Shown piece after piece: positions 7,323-15,671 of a DNA stretch of 57,241 nucleotides. Each line of letters opens with the position of its first letter. The first letter of the stretch is position 1. Below the pieces are notes generated by a model. It worked only from the letters and a program-made list of their open reading frames with translations, ran no database searches and had not been told where the DNA came from. The stretch is from UBA12545 sp051024685 (lineage in GTDB: Bacteria > Bacillota > DSM-521 > Neomoorellales > Neomoorellaceae). The position numbers were made by a program, and so were the translations under genes. The stretch is taken from the NCBI GenBank assembly GCA_051024685.1, contig JAZHPA010000016.1, positions 1-57,241 of the forward strand, given 5' to 3'.

Positions 7323-8474
7323 CTAGGAACTGCCACCGGAGGAACCGCTCCAGGCCCAGGGCTCGTAGAAAGCCTTCACGGCCATGGCGTGCTGCCACTT
7401 CAGGTTCTCCATTTGGACCTCCAGGGAAGCTACACTGCTCTCCAGGGACAGCACCTCGGCCCGGGTGGACATGCCCAGGTCGTACTTAAGCCTTGCCACC
7501 CGCAAACCCTCGCGGGCCGTAGCCAGGGATTGCTCCAAGGCCCTGTAGTTCTCCTCCAGAGCCTTCACGTTGTTGTATGCCTGCAGGAGGCCGAGGTAAA
7601 GCTCCTGCTTAGTCACATCCACGACCCTCTCGGCCATCCTCAAATTTATTTCGTCCACATCGTTAGAGTTGACCATGCCGTAGGTCCTCTTCTGGAGCCT
7701 GACCGCCTCCTCGGCCTTCCACACCTGGGGGCTGGCCTCTATGATGCGGTCGATCTCCCGGTCCACGTCCTCAACCTCCAGGGGCACAAAGTCCATGGTG
7801 CTGACCAGAGCGGGCTTAGACCCCCTGGGTAGGCCCAGCAGCTCGGCCAGATCGGCATAGGCCTTATCCAGCTTATCCTCCGCCTGGGCGAGCTCCGACC
7901 GCGCCGCCGTGAGGTTGCTGCGCTTCTGGACCAAGTTGATGCGGCTCTCCATCCCGCACTTAAACCTGGCCTCTGCGTCGGCCAGCTCCCTCTCCTTAAC
8001 CGCCACGTTCAGCCCGGCGGCCTCCACCTGCCTTTGTGCGGTCACCACGGCCGAGTACCTCTGGTAGACGGCGGCCACGACGGAAGCCACCTTCACCTCA
8101 TAGTCCTTCCGGGCCGCCCTAAGGTCGTAGTCGGCCTTGTAGTAGGCAGGGGTGGGGTCCTGGCCCGCCGGGAGACTGAGGTACATGCCGTCTCCTAGAT
8201 AGGTGCTCCCCATGACGTCGACGTAGCGGTCCCACGCCTCGTCCCTGGCCAGCTTTTTAAGTTCCACAGTGTCCTCGGCCGTCCGGACGTCGGGGCTGGA
8301 AGATAGAGCCATGGCCACGGCCTCTTCCAGCGACAGGGTCTCAGGCACCTGCTCCAAAGCAAAACATGCAGCCGCCCGAGGCAGCAAAAACACCGAGGCG
8401 ACCACAGCGATACTCAAGACCTTACGCCAAAAGGCAACCGTCCCCTTTCCCCCGCGCATGGTAAATTGAAACAA
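7323..8474 (-). CDS. TolC-family exported coiled-coil protein
   Basis: A TolC/outer-membrane-efflux-type protein. After a signal peptide (WRKVLSIAVVASVFLLPRAA) come LSLEEAVAMALSSSPDV, the usual TolC opening, and long heptad-rich helices, ending with a second arm (YDLGMSTRAEVLSLESSV). At about 380 residues it is shorter than E. coli TolC (about 470), and the beta-strand segments are hard to see. TTG at 8474 has GGAGGGGAG at good spacing; ATG at 8459 is the alternative. A terminator lies between it and the upstream stalk gene, so it may have its own promoter. In a single-membrane cell the role is unclear: periplasm-like wall space adaptor, or a relic of a two-membrane ancestor. Confidence 0.75.
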   Translation of the reverse strand: MFQFTMRGGKGTVAFWRKVLSIAVVASVFLLPRAAACFALEQVPETLSLEEAVAMALSSSPDVRTAEDTVELKKLARDEAWDRYVDVMGSTYLGDGMYLSLPAGQDPTPAYYKADYDLRAARKDYEVKVASVVAAVYQRYSAVVTAQRQVEAAGLNVAVKERELADAEARFKCGMESRINLVQKRSNLTAARSELAQAEDKLDKAYADLAELLGLPRGSKPALVSTMDFVPLEVEDVDREIDRIIEASPQVWKAEEAVRLQKRTYGMVNSNDVDEINLRMAERVVDVTKQELYLGLLQAYNNVKALEENYRALEQSLATAREGLRVARLKYDLGMSTRAEVLSLESSVASLEVQMENLKWQHAMAVKAFYEPWAWSGSSGGSS

Positions 8475-8510
8475 TTCCCAACACTCCCCTCCAAAGAAAC
8501 ACGGGCCACC

Positions 8511-8547
8511 AAAGGAAAGGCCCGGGTCCCCCAAAGGAACCCGGGCC
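8511..8547 (-). terminator. Terminator after the stalk protein gene
   Basis: A strong GGCCCGGGT/ACCCGGGCC stem (8519-8547) is followed by TTTCCTTT on the minus strand, 15 nt past the stop at 8562. Confidence 0.8.
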
Positions 8548-8561
8548 CAAGGCTCAGACCC

Positions 8562-11500
8562 CTACTGGAGCTCCATGGTCACCGTCTGGCTGGCCTCATC
8601 CCAGCTTACGCTGGCACCGAAAGCCTGGGCGATGAACCGGAAGGGCAGCATGGTCCGGCCGTTGACGATCTCGGGGGCAACACCCATGTTAACGGTGATG
8701 CCGTTGCTGAGCTTCAATACGTCGCTGCCGATGACCATCTGCACGGCGCTGGCGCCTTTGAGCAGGGTCACGGTCTGGGTGGCTTCGTTCCAGAGCACGT
8801 TGTCGGGGTCAACACCCAGGGCATAGGCCGCGTAGCGTACGGGCACGTAGGTCCGGCCGCCCTTGATGTACGGGGCTACGTCCATGGTGCTCTCCACGCC
8901 GTTAACGGTGTAGACGTTGCTGCCGATGGTGAACACCGCGGTGCGCTTGGTGGCGGACACGACCTTGGCGTTGACCACCTCGGCCAGGGTCTTGTCGGCC
9001 CAGCCGTCGTAGTCCCTCGCGTCTCCACCAACGATCTTGACCTCAACGTCGCCCTCTATGGCCAGGCGGTCAACGTTATATTCAATGCCGCTGATGGTAA
9101 TGGTGCTCGGGCGGCTGCTGGTCTTGTCGACCTCGATCAACAGGGCGCTGTCGTCGTCCACCAGCGAAGTGCTGATGTCCAGGTTGCCCTCGGTTACCTC
9201 GACGCTAGGCTTCTTGCTGAAGGCAAGCCCCTTGGGCAGCTCGACGATCAGGTCGTCGATTATGGCACCCTTCTTGGTCTCTTTAATCACGATGTCGCCG
9301 GCAGCCTGGGCACGGCCATAGTAGCTGAGCTCAGGAGCAGCAGAAGCGCTGACCTCGAAGGGCTTGACGACCTTGCCGATCACGACTTCCTCGGGATCGA
9401 AGCTACCGAGGTTGCTGCTGAACTTCAGGACGATGTCGCCGGCTGCCGCCTCGCCATCGGCCTTCACTTTGAAGTCGCTGAGTTTAACCGAGTCTTCATC
9501 AGGATCCGGAGCGAACCAGGCAGCCTTGTTGTCGTTGTAGGTCTTCACGCCGGCATAGCTGCCGTCCACCTTGAAGGGCTGGCTGCTGTCGAACTTGGCA
9601 CCGCTGATCTCGACGTAGATCAGGGCGTCGTCGGGGAACGTAGCCGAACCGACGGTTTCGATGGTAAGTTCTGCGGCGTCACCGTCTTCCTTAAGGATGG
9701 TCGCGTCATGGCCTGCGACGATGCTGCCGCCGGTGTTATTGACGTCGCTCAGGGTGTAGGACACGGCAGCCGCTACCTTGGCCACGGTGACCGTCTCGTC
9801 AGCCAGCTCCTTGCCGCTGCTGCTCTCAACGGTGACCTGGATCTCGATCTCATCGTCGGCGTCCGGCGTCAGGTCAAGGTACGGCGTGATCTCCACCTTG
9901 CCAGGCCGGGCCACGATCTGGTCGGAAGGCATGGTGATTACCAGCTTCTCCTCGTCATCGCCAGTGATGTCTACGGCGGAGCTGGGGATGTTATATCTGG
10001 TGCCGCTAACCTTGCCCTCGGTAGCCGAATTGAAGGACACACCGTCCGTGGTAATCTCCAGCTCAATCTTGGCGTTCTTCAGGGTGCCCGCAACGCCCTC
10101 CTCAATGGTTATCTTGGCAGCCTCGCGCCCGCTGCCAATGGCCACGGTCTTGGGGGAATCGGCGGAAACGGTCACCTCATCGCCGGAAACCCTGGCGATC
10201 AGGAGCTCTTCTTCGTCATAGAAGGCCTCGGTCCCACCCTTGTAAGCTACATACTCGACCGTAGCCTTGATATCTCCGCTGTAGTCGCCGTCGACCTCGA
10301 GGGCAGAGTAGTCCTCCTCGTTGAAGCTGAACACCACGGCCACGTTCACAGGCTGCGGCAGGCCCTCAACCTTAATCTCCATACCGCTGCGGGTGGCAGA
10401 AACCACGGTGAAGCCTAGCTCGCCATTCGGGCCGTAGACCTTTACATAGTCCTTAACATCTGCGCCCGATGCAGTAGCCTCCGCCATGTACTGCACGCCG
10501 TCGGGCAGGCTTACGCTCACCACGAGCTCATCAGCGTAGATTGTCTCGTCCGCATCCTCGGGCAGACGGATGGCCGCAAACCCGGCTTTGGCATTCTTGC
10601 CCGTCACAACGTTGGTATAGCCGCTGCTGAAGCCGTGGCGATACTTGTCGAGCTCAGGGGCCTCCACCTCGGCTGCGGGCTTGAAGGTATAGGTGCCTTC
10701 CTCTGTGAGGTCAGAGACTGCTGCGCCACCAAACACCGTTCCAGCTATTTTTACCTTTGAAACCCATTCACTATTGGGCTGCGTCGAGTTACCCACCAAG
10801 GTGATGTCGATCCTGTTCGGCGCAACGTAGTCCACGTGATCGACATCAACCCCGGGCGGAAGGTTCTCGACAGTTACACTACCGTCGTTATAGTTGGTGT
10901 AGGTAGCGTCAAAGGTGTCGCCAGACAGATAGACCCTCAGGACCTCGCCGTCCTCGGCCCCGGGTACGACGTTGCCGTCGTCACGGACGGTTATCGTCCT
11001 GGCCTTGATGGTCAGCTCCTTGCTGGTGAGGTCTTTCGCGCCGCTCAGGGCCGCTGCCTTGACGGTGACGCTGAAGTTGGTCACGTCCGCGTCGAAGTCG
11101 GTGCCGTTGAAGGCCAGAGTAATGGTTGCCTTCGTAGAACTATCAATGGTCACGGAGCTCACCGTGAGACCAGCCGGAGCGTTGTTCAGGACAAAGTCGC
11201 TGTACGGCGGACTGAGCGTATAGGAGGCGTCAAACGTCTCATCCTCCAGCGTCACCGTGAGCGTCCTGCCGTTGAGATTTCCTTCCGTCAGCGGCTGGTC
11301 CGGTGCGACGGTAACGCCCGGACTCGCAGCGTCAATGGTTAAGCTGGTGCTCTTGACGTCGGCGTCGTCATAAACCAGCTCAGCCTTCTTCACGGTAACG
11401 CTGAAATTGGTGATATCCTGGGTAAGGTCGGTACCGTCGAACGCCAACGCGATCTCCGCTGTAGTCTCGTCAACCCATGTAACACTATCGACCGTGAGCC

Positions 11501-11735
11501 CAGCGGGCGCGTTGTTCAGAACAAAGTTGGCCTTATCTAATTGGTCGTCCGCAAAAGCATTGCCCGACAGCTTAAGGGTCAGCACCCTGCCGTCAAGGTT
11601 GTCTTCCCTGAGCGGCTGATCGGGGGTAATGGTCGCGTACCCTGCTGCCAGCGCCGTGCCCACGGGCAGCACCAGTGTCAGCAGGAACGCCAGAGTCACG
11701 ATTATGGACAGAGTCTTCCTGTGTTTCTTAGACAA
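8562..11735 (-). CDS. Giant exported protein with copper-amine-oxidase-like stalk domain
   Basis: A 1057-residue secreted surface protein. TTG at 11735 (GGGGAGGG upstream) opens a signal peptide (KTLSIIVTLAFLLTLVLPVG, cleavage near ALAA). Three tandem Ig-like repeats follow (about 32-130, 133-242, 243-350); the first two share PDQPL..(E/D)NL.GR.LT and FVLNNAPAGLTV. A long beta-rich acidic middle follows, and residues about 935-1057 form the stalk domain (GRTYVPVRYAAYALGVDP and GRTMLPFRFIAQAFGASVSW). This domain is common in Clostridia and does not imply amine oxidase activity. Very high Asp/Glu/Val content suits an S-layer or wall protein. It follows the anti-sigma gene, behind a 350-nt leader. 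Confidence 0.85.
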   Translation of the reverse strand: MSKKHRKTLSIIVTLAFLLTLVLPVGTALAAGYATITPDQPLREDNLDGRVLTLKLSGNAFADDQLDKANFVLNNAPAGLTVDSVTWVDETTAEIALAFDGTDLTQDITNFSVTVKKAELVYDDADVKSTSLTIDAASPGVTVAPDQPLTEGNLNGRTLTVTLEDETFDASYTLSPPYSDFVLNNAPAGLTVSSVTIDSSTKATITLAFNGTDFDADVTNFSVTVKAAALSGAKDLTSKELTIKARTITVRDDGNVVPGAEDGEVLRVYLSGDTFDATYTNYNDGSVTVENLPPGVDVDHVDYVAPNRIDITLVGNSTQPNSEWVSKVKIAGTVFGGAAVSDLTEEGTYTFKPAAEVEAPELDKYRHGFSSGYTNVVTGKNAKAGFAAIRLPEDADETIYADELVVSVSLPDGVQYMAEATASGADVKDYVKVYGPNGELGFTVVSATRSGMEIKVEGLPQPVNVAVVFSFNEEDYSALEVDGDYSGDIKATVEYVAYKGGTEAFYDEEELLIARVSGDEVTVSADSPKTVAIGSGREAAKITIEEGVAGTLKNAKIELEITTDGVSFNSATEGKVSGTRYNIPSSAVDITGDDEEKLVITMPSDQIVARPGKVEITPYLDLTPDADDEIEIQVTVESSSGKELADETVTVAKVAAAVSYTLSDVNNTGGSIVAGHDATILKEDGDAAELTIETVGSATFPDDALIYVEISGAKFDSSQPFKVDGSYAGVKTYNDNKAAWFAPDPDEDSVKLSDFKVKADGEAAAGDIVLKFSSNLGSFDPEEVVIGKVVKPFEVSASAAPELSYYGRAQAAGDIVIKETKKGAIIDDLIVELPKGLAFSKKPSVEVTEGNLDISTSLVDDDSALLIEVDKTSSRPSTITISGIEYNVDRLAIEGDVEVKIVGGDARDYDGWADKTLAEVVNAKVVSATKRTAVFTIGSNVYTVNGVESTMDVAPYIKGGRTYVPVRYAAYALGVDPDNVLWNEATQTVTLLKGASAVQMVIGSDVLKLSNGITVNMGVAPEIVNGRTMLPFRFIAQAFGASVSWDEASQTVTMELQ

Positions 11736-12074
11736 GCCTGATTTCCCTCCCCTGTCTGCTTCCTACAGTTTTTGCGATTCTTCCCTTCCGGGCCTCTCCC
11801 GGGCCCGGCGGCGCCCGCAGGCGCCTTACTTCTCATTCCGTCAGCGCGTCCTTTACGGGGCCACCAGCGGCGCGCACGGCTGTGTCTTAAGGCCCTGCGC
11901 CGAAAGGGTCCCTCTTGCGCTTTTCCTCCACCTGCCTTTCCCGGCCGCCTCGCTCCGGCCCCGGGCGCAGTTGTCCTGGCACCCGCGCCGGGTCCCGGCG
12001 CTGCCGGGACCGCATCCCCCCTTTTCCGTCTTGCCTTCTCGCCAGCGGACACCCGCCGGCGCATATATCTCAAC
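11736..12074 (-). promoter_or_regulatory. Long GC-rich untranslated leader of the stalk gene
   Basis: There is no convincing gene in this 340-nt gap. On the minus strand it contains several strong stems: GGTCCCGGC/GCCGGGACC, GGCGCC/GGCGCC and GGGCC/GGCCC. A short string near its end (AATCGC then AAA) resembles one in the leader of the secreted protein at 6223-6240. A 5' UTR of a highly expressed surface protein is the simplest reading. Confidence 0.4.
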
Positions 12075-12102
12075 CCGCCAGCCTGGTTAGTCCGGCTGGC
12101 GG
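12075..12102 (-). terminator. Hairpin spanning the anti-sigma stop codon
   Basis: A CCGCCAGCC/GGCTGGCGG stem encloses the anti-sigma TAA in its loop. The following minus-strand bases (GTTGAGATATAT) are only weakly U-rich, so termination would be partial, allowing some read-through into the stalk gene. Confidence 0.45.
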
Positions 12103-13214
12103 ACCTTGAGCCACACGTTCACGACTTCTTTCCCCGCCTCCAGGGTCTGGCCGTCGAGCTCTTCCAGGTGCCGCTCCAGGGCCCTGGCCATAGCCCGGCT
12201 TTCTTCGTCCGCTTTGGCCGCCAGGACCTGGTACTCCAGCACTTTGTTGTCAAATTCCGCCCTTATGTCCTGCGTTTCTTGTTTGTGCTCCAGCACCGTG
12301 CCCAGGGCGGCTACTCTATCGAGGAACTCCCCGGCTGCACCCGACGGTAGAACCCCCTTGAGGATGGTCTCTTTGCCCTGGTAGTTCCAGAGCTCCGTCA
12401 GCCCGCTGGCACCGGCCCTTGCGGCCGCCGCCGCCACCGCCACCTTCGCGGAGGCCAAATCGTCCACTTCCACCTTCACCCACGTGGTCCGCACATGCCT
12501 GCGCCTGCTGAGGAAGGCCCTGGGCTGGTCACTACCCGTATCCCGGCCGGCGGCTACCTGTGTACCGGTTTTAGCCTGCTCGCCAGTTCCCTGCCCCGGG
12601 CTTGCGTTTCCGGGCTTCTTCTCTTCTACTGTTGCAGGCGTCCTATCCTGAACTGTTTCCTCCTTTGCTGCCTTACCGCCTTCTCCCTGAGCAGGGGGCT
12701 GCCCGACCTTCCCGGTGCTGCCGTCCTTATCCGGAGCCTGAGCTTTTTCGCCTTCGCTTACCTCGGTGGCCGGTAGAACACCTTCATCTTTCTCTGCGAT
12801 TACCCCGGTCCCCGGTGTGGCCGGCTTATAAGAACCGGCCCCCACCAGGGGACCTCCCACGTGGGTACGGCCGTACTGCAGGGCTCCCAGGCCCACGCCC
12901 GCAACCAGGACCCCGACCAGGGCCACCCTCAGCCACCTCTTGGGGCGGCCGGGCAGGGCATCCTGGAAAAGGCGGGAACTCTTCCCCTCCTCCAGCTCCT
13001 GTATACGCTTCATTACTTTGTCCACGAAGTCAGGAGGGGCTTTGACTTCCTGGTAAATACCCTTAAGGTCCTCGGAAATGTTTTTTAGGGCTTCAACCTC
13101 CGACCGGCAGGCTTCGCAGGACCCGAGATGCTCCTCCAGCGCGGCCCTCTCGGCTTCGCTCAGCTCACCGTCTATGTAGGGCGAAAGGATCTTTTTGGCC
13201 TGCCGGCACTTCAT
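12087..13214 (-). CDS. Anti-sigma factor with zinc-finger domain and one membrane segment
   Basis: Predicted partner that sequesters the ECF sigma factor encoded just upstream. The N-terminus has a ZAS-type zinc finger (CRQAKKILSPYIDGELSEAE, then HLGSCEACRSEVE), giving an HX3CX2C motif, followed by one transmembrane helix (WLRVALVGVLVAGVGLGALQ, about residues 98-117). The outside part is a low-complexity Gly/Lys/Glu/Thr linker (about 150-240) and a C-terminal domain (about 245-375) with predicted helices and strands resembling DUF4349-type sensor regions. 375 residues is long for the class; the external domain presumably senses envelope state. Its own AAC-N16-CGT promoter lies in the 112-nt gap after the sigma gene. 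Confidence 0.85.
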   Translation of the reverse strand: MKCRQAKKILSPYIDGELSEAERAALEEHLGSCEACRSEVEALKNISEDLKGIYQEVKAPPDFVDKVMKRIQELEEGKSSRLFQDALPGRPKRWLRVALVGVLVAGVGLGALQYGRTHVGGPLVGAGSYKPATPGTGVIAEKDEGVLPATEVSEGEKAQAPDKDGSTGKVGQPPAQGEGGKAAKEETVQDRTPATVEEKKPGNASPGQGTGEQAKTGTQVAAGRDTGSDQPRAFLSRRRHVRTTWVKVEVDDLASAKVAVAAAAARAGASGLTELWNYQGKETILKGVLPSGAAGEFLDRVAALGTVLEHKQETQDIRAEFDNKVLEYQVLAAKADEESRAMARALERHLEELDGQTLEAGKEVVNVWLKVRQPD

Positions 13215-13268
13215 TTTTTACGCCACCTTCTTAGGGCTTAAGGCTTTGTCTCTTGCCCCTTTCATAAA

Positions 13269-13297
13269 GAATCACGAATAAAACGGCTGTAAGTTTC
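13269..13297 (-). promoter_or_regulatory. ECF-type promoter of the anti-sigma gene
   Basis: The minus strand reads GAAACTT, 16 nt from AAC to CGT, then CGTGATT. This matches the AAC / CGT spacing of ECF promoters such as SigW. It ends about 55 nt before the anti-sigma start and shares most of its bases with the promoter upstream of the sigma gene. Confidence 0.7.
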
Positions 13298-13326
13298 GCG
13301 GTCTTGCCAAAAATTTTTGGAAGGGA

Positions 13327-13899
13327 TTATAGAGGGTATCCGGCTTTCCGCAGCCTCTCCTTTAGCATCTGGCGGCTGCGGTTAAGTTTAGACTTAACTG
13401 CTGCTTCCGTGTCTCCTGTAACGGCTGCTATCTCTTTATAGGAAAGCTCGTCCACCACACGGAGTTTAAGCACTATGCGGTAGTGCTCAGGCAGTTCTCC
13501 CCAGGCCCTCCACACTGCGCTCCAGAACTCCCGGCGATAGACCCTTTCCACGTCTTCTTCTGAACTCGCTATCTCATAAGCAGCCCTGTTCTCTTCTTGA
13601 GCCATGCTATCCAGGGAAAAGGTCGGAAACCTCTTTCGCCTCCTCGTCCAGTCGATCCATAAGTTTACGGTCATCCTATGTACCAGGGCTTCAAAGCTGC
13701 CCTTCTTTTGCGCGTACTCCTTAAAGCCAAGGTAGATTTTTAAGAAAATCTCCTGGGTAAGATCCTCAGCGTCAGCCTGGTTGCCCGCCAGGGTAAGAGC
13801 CAGGGCATAAACTTTGTTACGATACTTCGCAACCAGCTCCTCAAAGGCCGTGGGATCGCCCTCCTGCATCCTGGCGACCAGGCTTTCTATATCGCCCAT
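13327..13899 (-). CDS. ECF RNA polymerase sigma factor (SigW-like)
   Basis: An extracytoplasmic-function sigma factor of 190 residues. Region 2 is seen as FEELVAKYRNKVYALALTLA and DLTQEIFLKIYLGF; region 4 as LPEHYRIVLKLRVVDELSYK and a helix-turn-helix ending KSKLNRSRQMLKERL. The frame is open to 13971, but that would overlap the promoter. ATG 13899 has AAAGGAG at 8 nt and starts with MGDIESLVARMQEGDPTAFE, the family's normal N-terminus. It forms a pair with the anti-sigma gene, and the stalk gene follows. Both share an AAC-N16-CGT promoter, so the factor probably activates its own gene and the surface locus. Confidence 0.93.
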   Translation of the reverse strand: MGDIESLVARMQEGDPTAFEELVAKYRNKVYALALTLAGNQADAEDLTQEIFLKIYLGFKEYAQKKGSFEALVHRMTVNLWIDWTRRRKRFPTFSLDSMAQEENRAAYEIASSEEDVERVYRREFWSAVWRAWGELPEHYRIVLKLRVVDELSYKEIAAVTGDTEAAVKSKLNRSRQMLKERLRKAGYPL

Positions 13900-13940
13900 C
13901 CCAAAGGCTCCTTTGGTTAATATTGCTAACTCTTCCTGTA

Positions 13941-13970
13941 TAATCACGAATGAAAGCGGGGGAAGTTGCA
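13941..13970 (-). promoter_or_regulatory. ECF-type autoregulatory promoter of the sigma gene
   Basis: The minus strand has GCAACTT and CGTGATT with exactly 16 nt between AAC and CGT. The predicted transcript starts about 40 nt before ATG 13899. The same arrangement occurs at 13269-13297, so this sigma factor very likely reads both. Confidence 0.7.
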
Positions 13971-14410
13971 TTAAATAAGGACAAGAAAAGATAGGATTTG
14001 CGGAGCCTAAAGGAGGGCAAAAGAAGCTAAGAATAATTATGTTATTTAGGTATGTTTGTTTATTTGATTAACAGGCTACCTGCGTATGTCAGCCAATGTT
14101 GGCAAGGCTGGGGGGTCAGATGACGACTATTCTGCCAACGCAGGCAATGCTCTTAACCACTATGCAGCGCTAACTCGGTCCTCCCCTTGGCGTAGCCTTA
14201 CACTCCGACGCAAACAGGAGCCTTCCCCATTCATTAGTGGAACATAGCTATGGCGGGTAAACCTATCCCGGAGGTAAACGGTCACCCTTGAACCCGCAGA
14301 CATTTGTATACATTCCCTGAATTTGAGTTTTTGTTCACAAAGGCTGCAAAAATAAAAGTGGCGCAAAGACCTCCGGTTTAAGGTAGATGTGCCTTCTGGT
14401 CTCCGTGTTC

Positions 14411-14575
14411 TTAGTTAGGACAGCCCTCTTTTAGGCGACAAACGACGCAGTCGCACTCAAAAAGTAGTAAGGAACTTTTATCTATATCGGTTTTGCCCGC
14501 TAAACAGGTTAGGATGCCGGCCCTGGTATGGCAGCTACAATCCTGGCAGGCGGGGCAGTAGCCTGCTCTAAGAAG
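14411..14575 (-). pseudogene. Cysteine-rich small frame without a start codon
   Basis: A 54-codon minus-strand frame runs from after a TGA to a TAA and contains YCPACQDCSCHTR, FECDCVVCRLKEGCPN: nine cysteines in zinc-ribbon-like spacing. It has no ATG, GTG or TTG start in frame, so it is a broken small zinc-binding protein or a chance frame. I do not recognise the family. The rest of 13972-14680 shows no gene I can support. Confidence 0.35.
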
Positions 14576-14680
14576 TCAATGGGGGTCTAGGTGTTGCTGG
14601 AGGAGTCGGTTTAAGGAGGAATAAACTCATCTGGCCGGCTTAAGTTTACATTTGTGGAAGCAATCCCTACGGTTTTAGCC

Positions 14681-14725
14681 ATAAATAAAGCCTGCTTAGC
14701 GTCACCAGATTCGCCAAGCAGGCTT
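14681..14725 (-). terminator. Terminator downstream of the tRNA-Glu 3' copy
   Basis: AAGCCTGCTT/AAGCAGGCTT forms a 10-bp stem, followed on the minus strand by TATTTAT. It lies about 40 nt past the truncated tRNA-Glu, where the terminator of the original tRNA transcript would be. Confidence 0.75.
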
Positions 14726-14764
14726 CAGGCGTTGAAAAACCTAGACTTTTTAAAGTTTAAAGTT

Positions 14765-14826
14765 TGGTGACCCGTGGGGGATTCGCACCCCCGTTCCCGG
14801 CTTGAAAGACCGGTGTCTTAGCCCCA
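14765..14826 (-). pseudogene. Truncated tRNA-Glu (3' part), probable attachment-site copy
   Basis: It matches bases of the intact tRNA-Glu (16361-16435) from the end of the D arm through the TTC anticodon arm, variable region, T arm and CCA. There is one visible change in the T loop (TTCGAAT to TGCGAAT). The 5' acceptor strand is not complementary, so it cannot fold as a tRNA. Similarity continues about 30 nt downstream (GTTGAAAA then CCT). Consistent with an att duplication made by tRNA-directed integration. Confidence 0.75.
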
Positions 14827-14946
14827 GGATTTGCCACCCTGGAAGCCGTAAAAATGTGGCGAATATAACCTATAGAGGCTAATCCGGTGGTGCTGAGGGT
14901 AAGGCTTCAAGGGTATCCCTTGGAGCCAGGAATCCCAAAATCCTGC

Positions 14947-15174
14947 TCAAGCAAGAAGGTTTTTGAACTCCTCAACGGTTAGTCCGGCCTGCCTTAGGAT
15001 AGACCTCCAAACCCCCTGCTTTATGTCCCTATTACCGTGATAAGGAACGACAGCCCTTCTGCCGTCTGGGTGGCGGAGAATGTAATGGCTCCCGGTCACA
15101 TGGTCAACTTCAAAGCCAAGTTTCTGCAGGGCGGCAATGACTTCCCTCGCCTTAAGAACAGGTAACTTCCCCAT
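14947..15174 (-). CDS. hicA: HicA toxin (mRNA interferase)
   Basis: The toxin of a type II toxin-antitoxin pair, a double-stranded-RNA-binding-fold ribonuclease that cleaves mRNA. The 75-residue product is full length for HicA. It has LPVLKAREVIAALQKLGFE, then GSHYILRHPDGRR with the catalytic His in the GSH motif, and VVPYHGNRDIKQGVWRSILR with a typical HGN[R/K]. It starts 2 nt after the hicB stop, so the two are cotranscribed, here antitoxin first, which is the less common HicBA order. A truncated relative survives at 6591-6670. Confidence 0.92.
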   Translation of the reverse strand: MGKLPVLKAREVIAALQKLGFEVDHVTGSHYILRHPDGRRAVVPYHGNRDIKQGVWRSILRQAGLTVEEFKNLLA

Positions 15175-15176
15175 AT

Positions 15177-15404
15177 TTAGGCCACGTCCACTGTAATAGT
15201 CTCTACTTCCGCTTTCTCAAAGCCAAAGGGTAGCGGCTCTCCATGTTTTTTCAGGCTCTCGATATACCCTCTTATGGCGTCCTCAGCCATTGCCAAGGCT
15301 TCTTCCTTTGTTTCCCCCTGGGTGACGCAGCCCGGTAGTGCTGGTACAGAAGCAATATAGCCTCCTTCTTCGGCGGGTTCGAGGTAGACAATAAAGCGGG
15401 CCAT
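15177..15404 (-). CDS. hicB: HicB-type antitoxin
   Basis: The antitoxin partner of HicA. The 75-residue product is a short HicB with the partly degraded RNase-H-like fold: FIVYLEPAEEGGYIASVPAL, then PGCVTQGETKEEALAMAEDA and a C-terminal tail. No separate DNA-binding domain is visible, so autoregulation may be weak or use the complex. AGGTGAG precedes the ATG. Confidence 0.9.
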   Translation of the reverse strand: MARFIVYLEPAEEGGYIASVPALPGCVTQGETKEEALAMAEDAIRGYIESLKKHGEPLPFGFEKAEVETITVDVA

Positions 15405-15431
15405 AAGACAAATCTCACCTCCAGTTAAAAG

Positions 15432-15640
15432 TTATGTCCATTCTCCCTTGTCTTTAGTAGGCAGGGGCAAACCTTCCTGGGCTAAAGCTGCAAGGTGGCC
15501 TGCTATGGCCTCTTTGGCCCTCTCCAATGCTTCTTCCACGGTATCTCCCTGGGTGAACCCCCCGGTAAGGCAGGAACCGAAACGACATAGCCCTTACCTT
15601 CCTCATCCCATTCGAGGATAACTTTGTAGCGGTAGAGCAT
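15432..15640 (-). pseudogene. Frameshifted second hicB-like antitoxin gene
   Basis: From ATG 15640 it reads MLYRYKVILEWDEEGKGYVV and SVPALPGG; then one base is missing, and the next frame gives FTQGDTVEEALERAKEA and AIAGHLAALAQEGLPLPTK to TAA 15432. The 209-nt length is not a multiple of three. It is a paralogue of the intact hicB just downstream (shared SVPALPG, FTQG/VTQG, EEAL) and has no hicA of its own. Confidence 0.8.
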
Positions 15641-15671
15641 TTCTTTAACCTCCCAGGCGGCATTATGGGCA

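Noticed and set aside
8466..10418. A 650-codon plus-strand open frame opposite the stalk protein gene
   Set aside because: It is the antisense shadow of a GC-biased, Asp/Val-rich gene. It has no signal, no ribosome site and a composition that mirrors the real gene.
14160..14366. A 68-codon minus-strand frame in the gap after the ECF sigma promoter
   Set aside because: No ribosome site, no recognisable motif, odd composition; nothing beyond frame length supports it.
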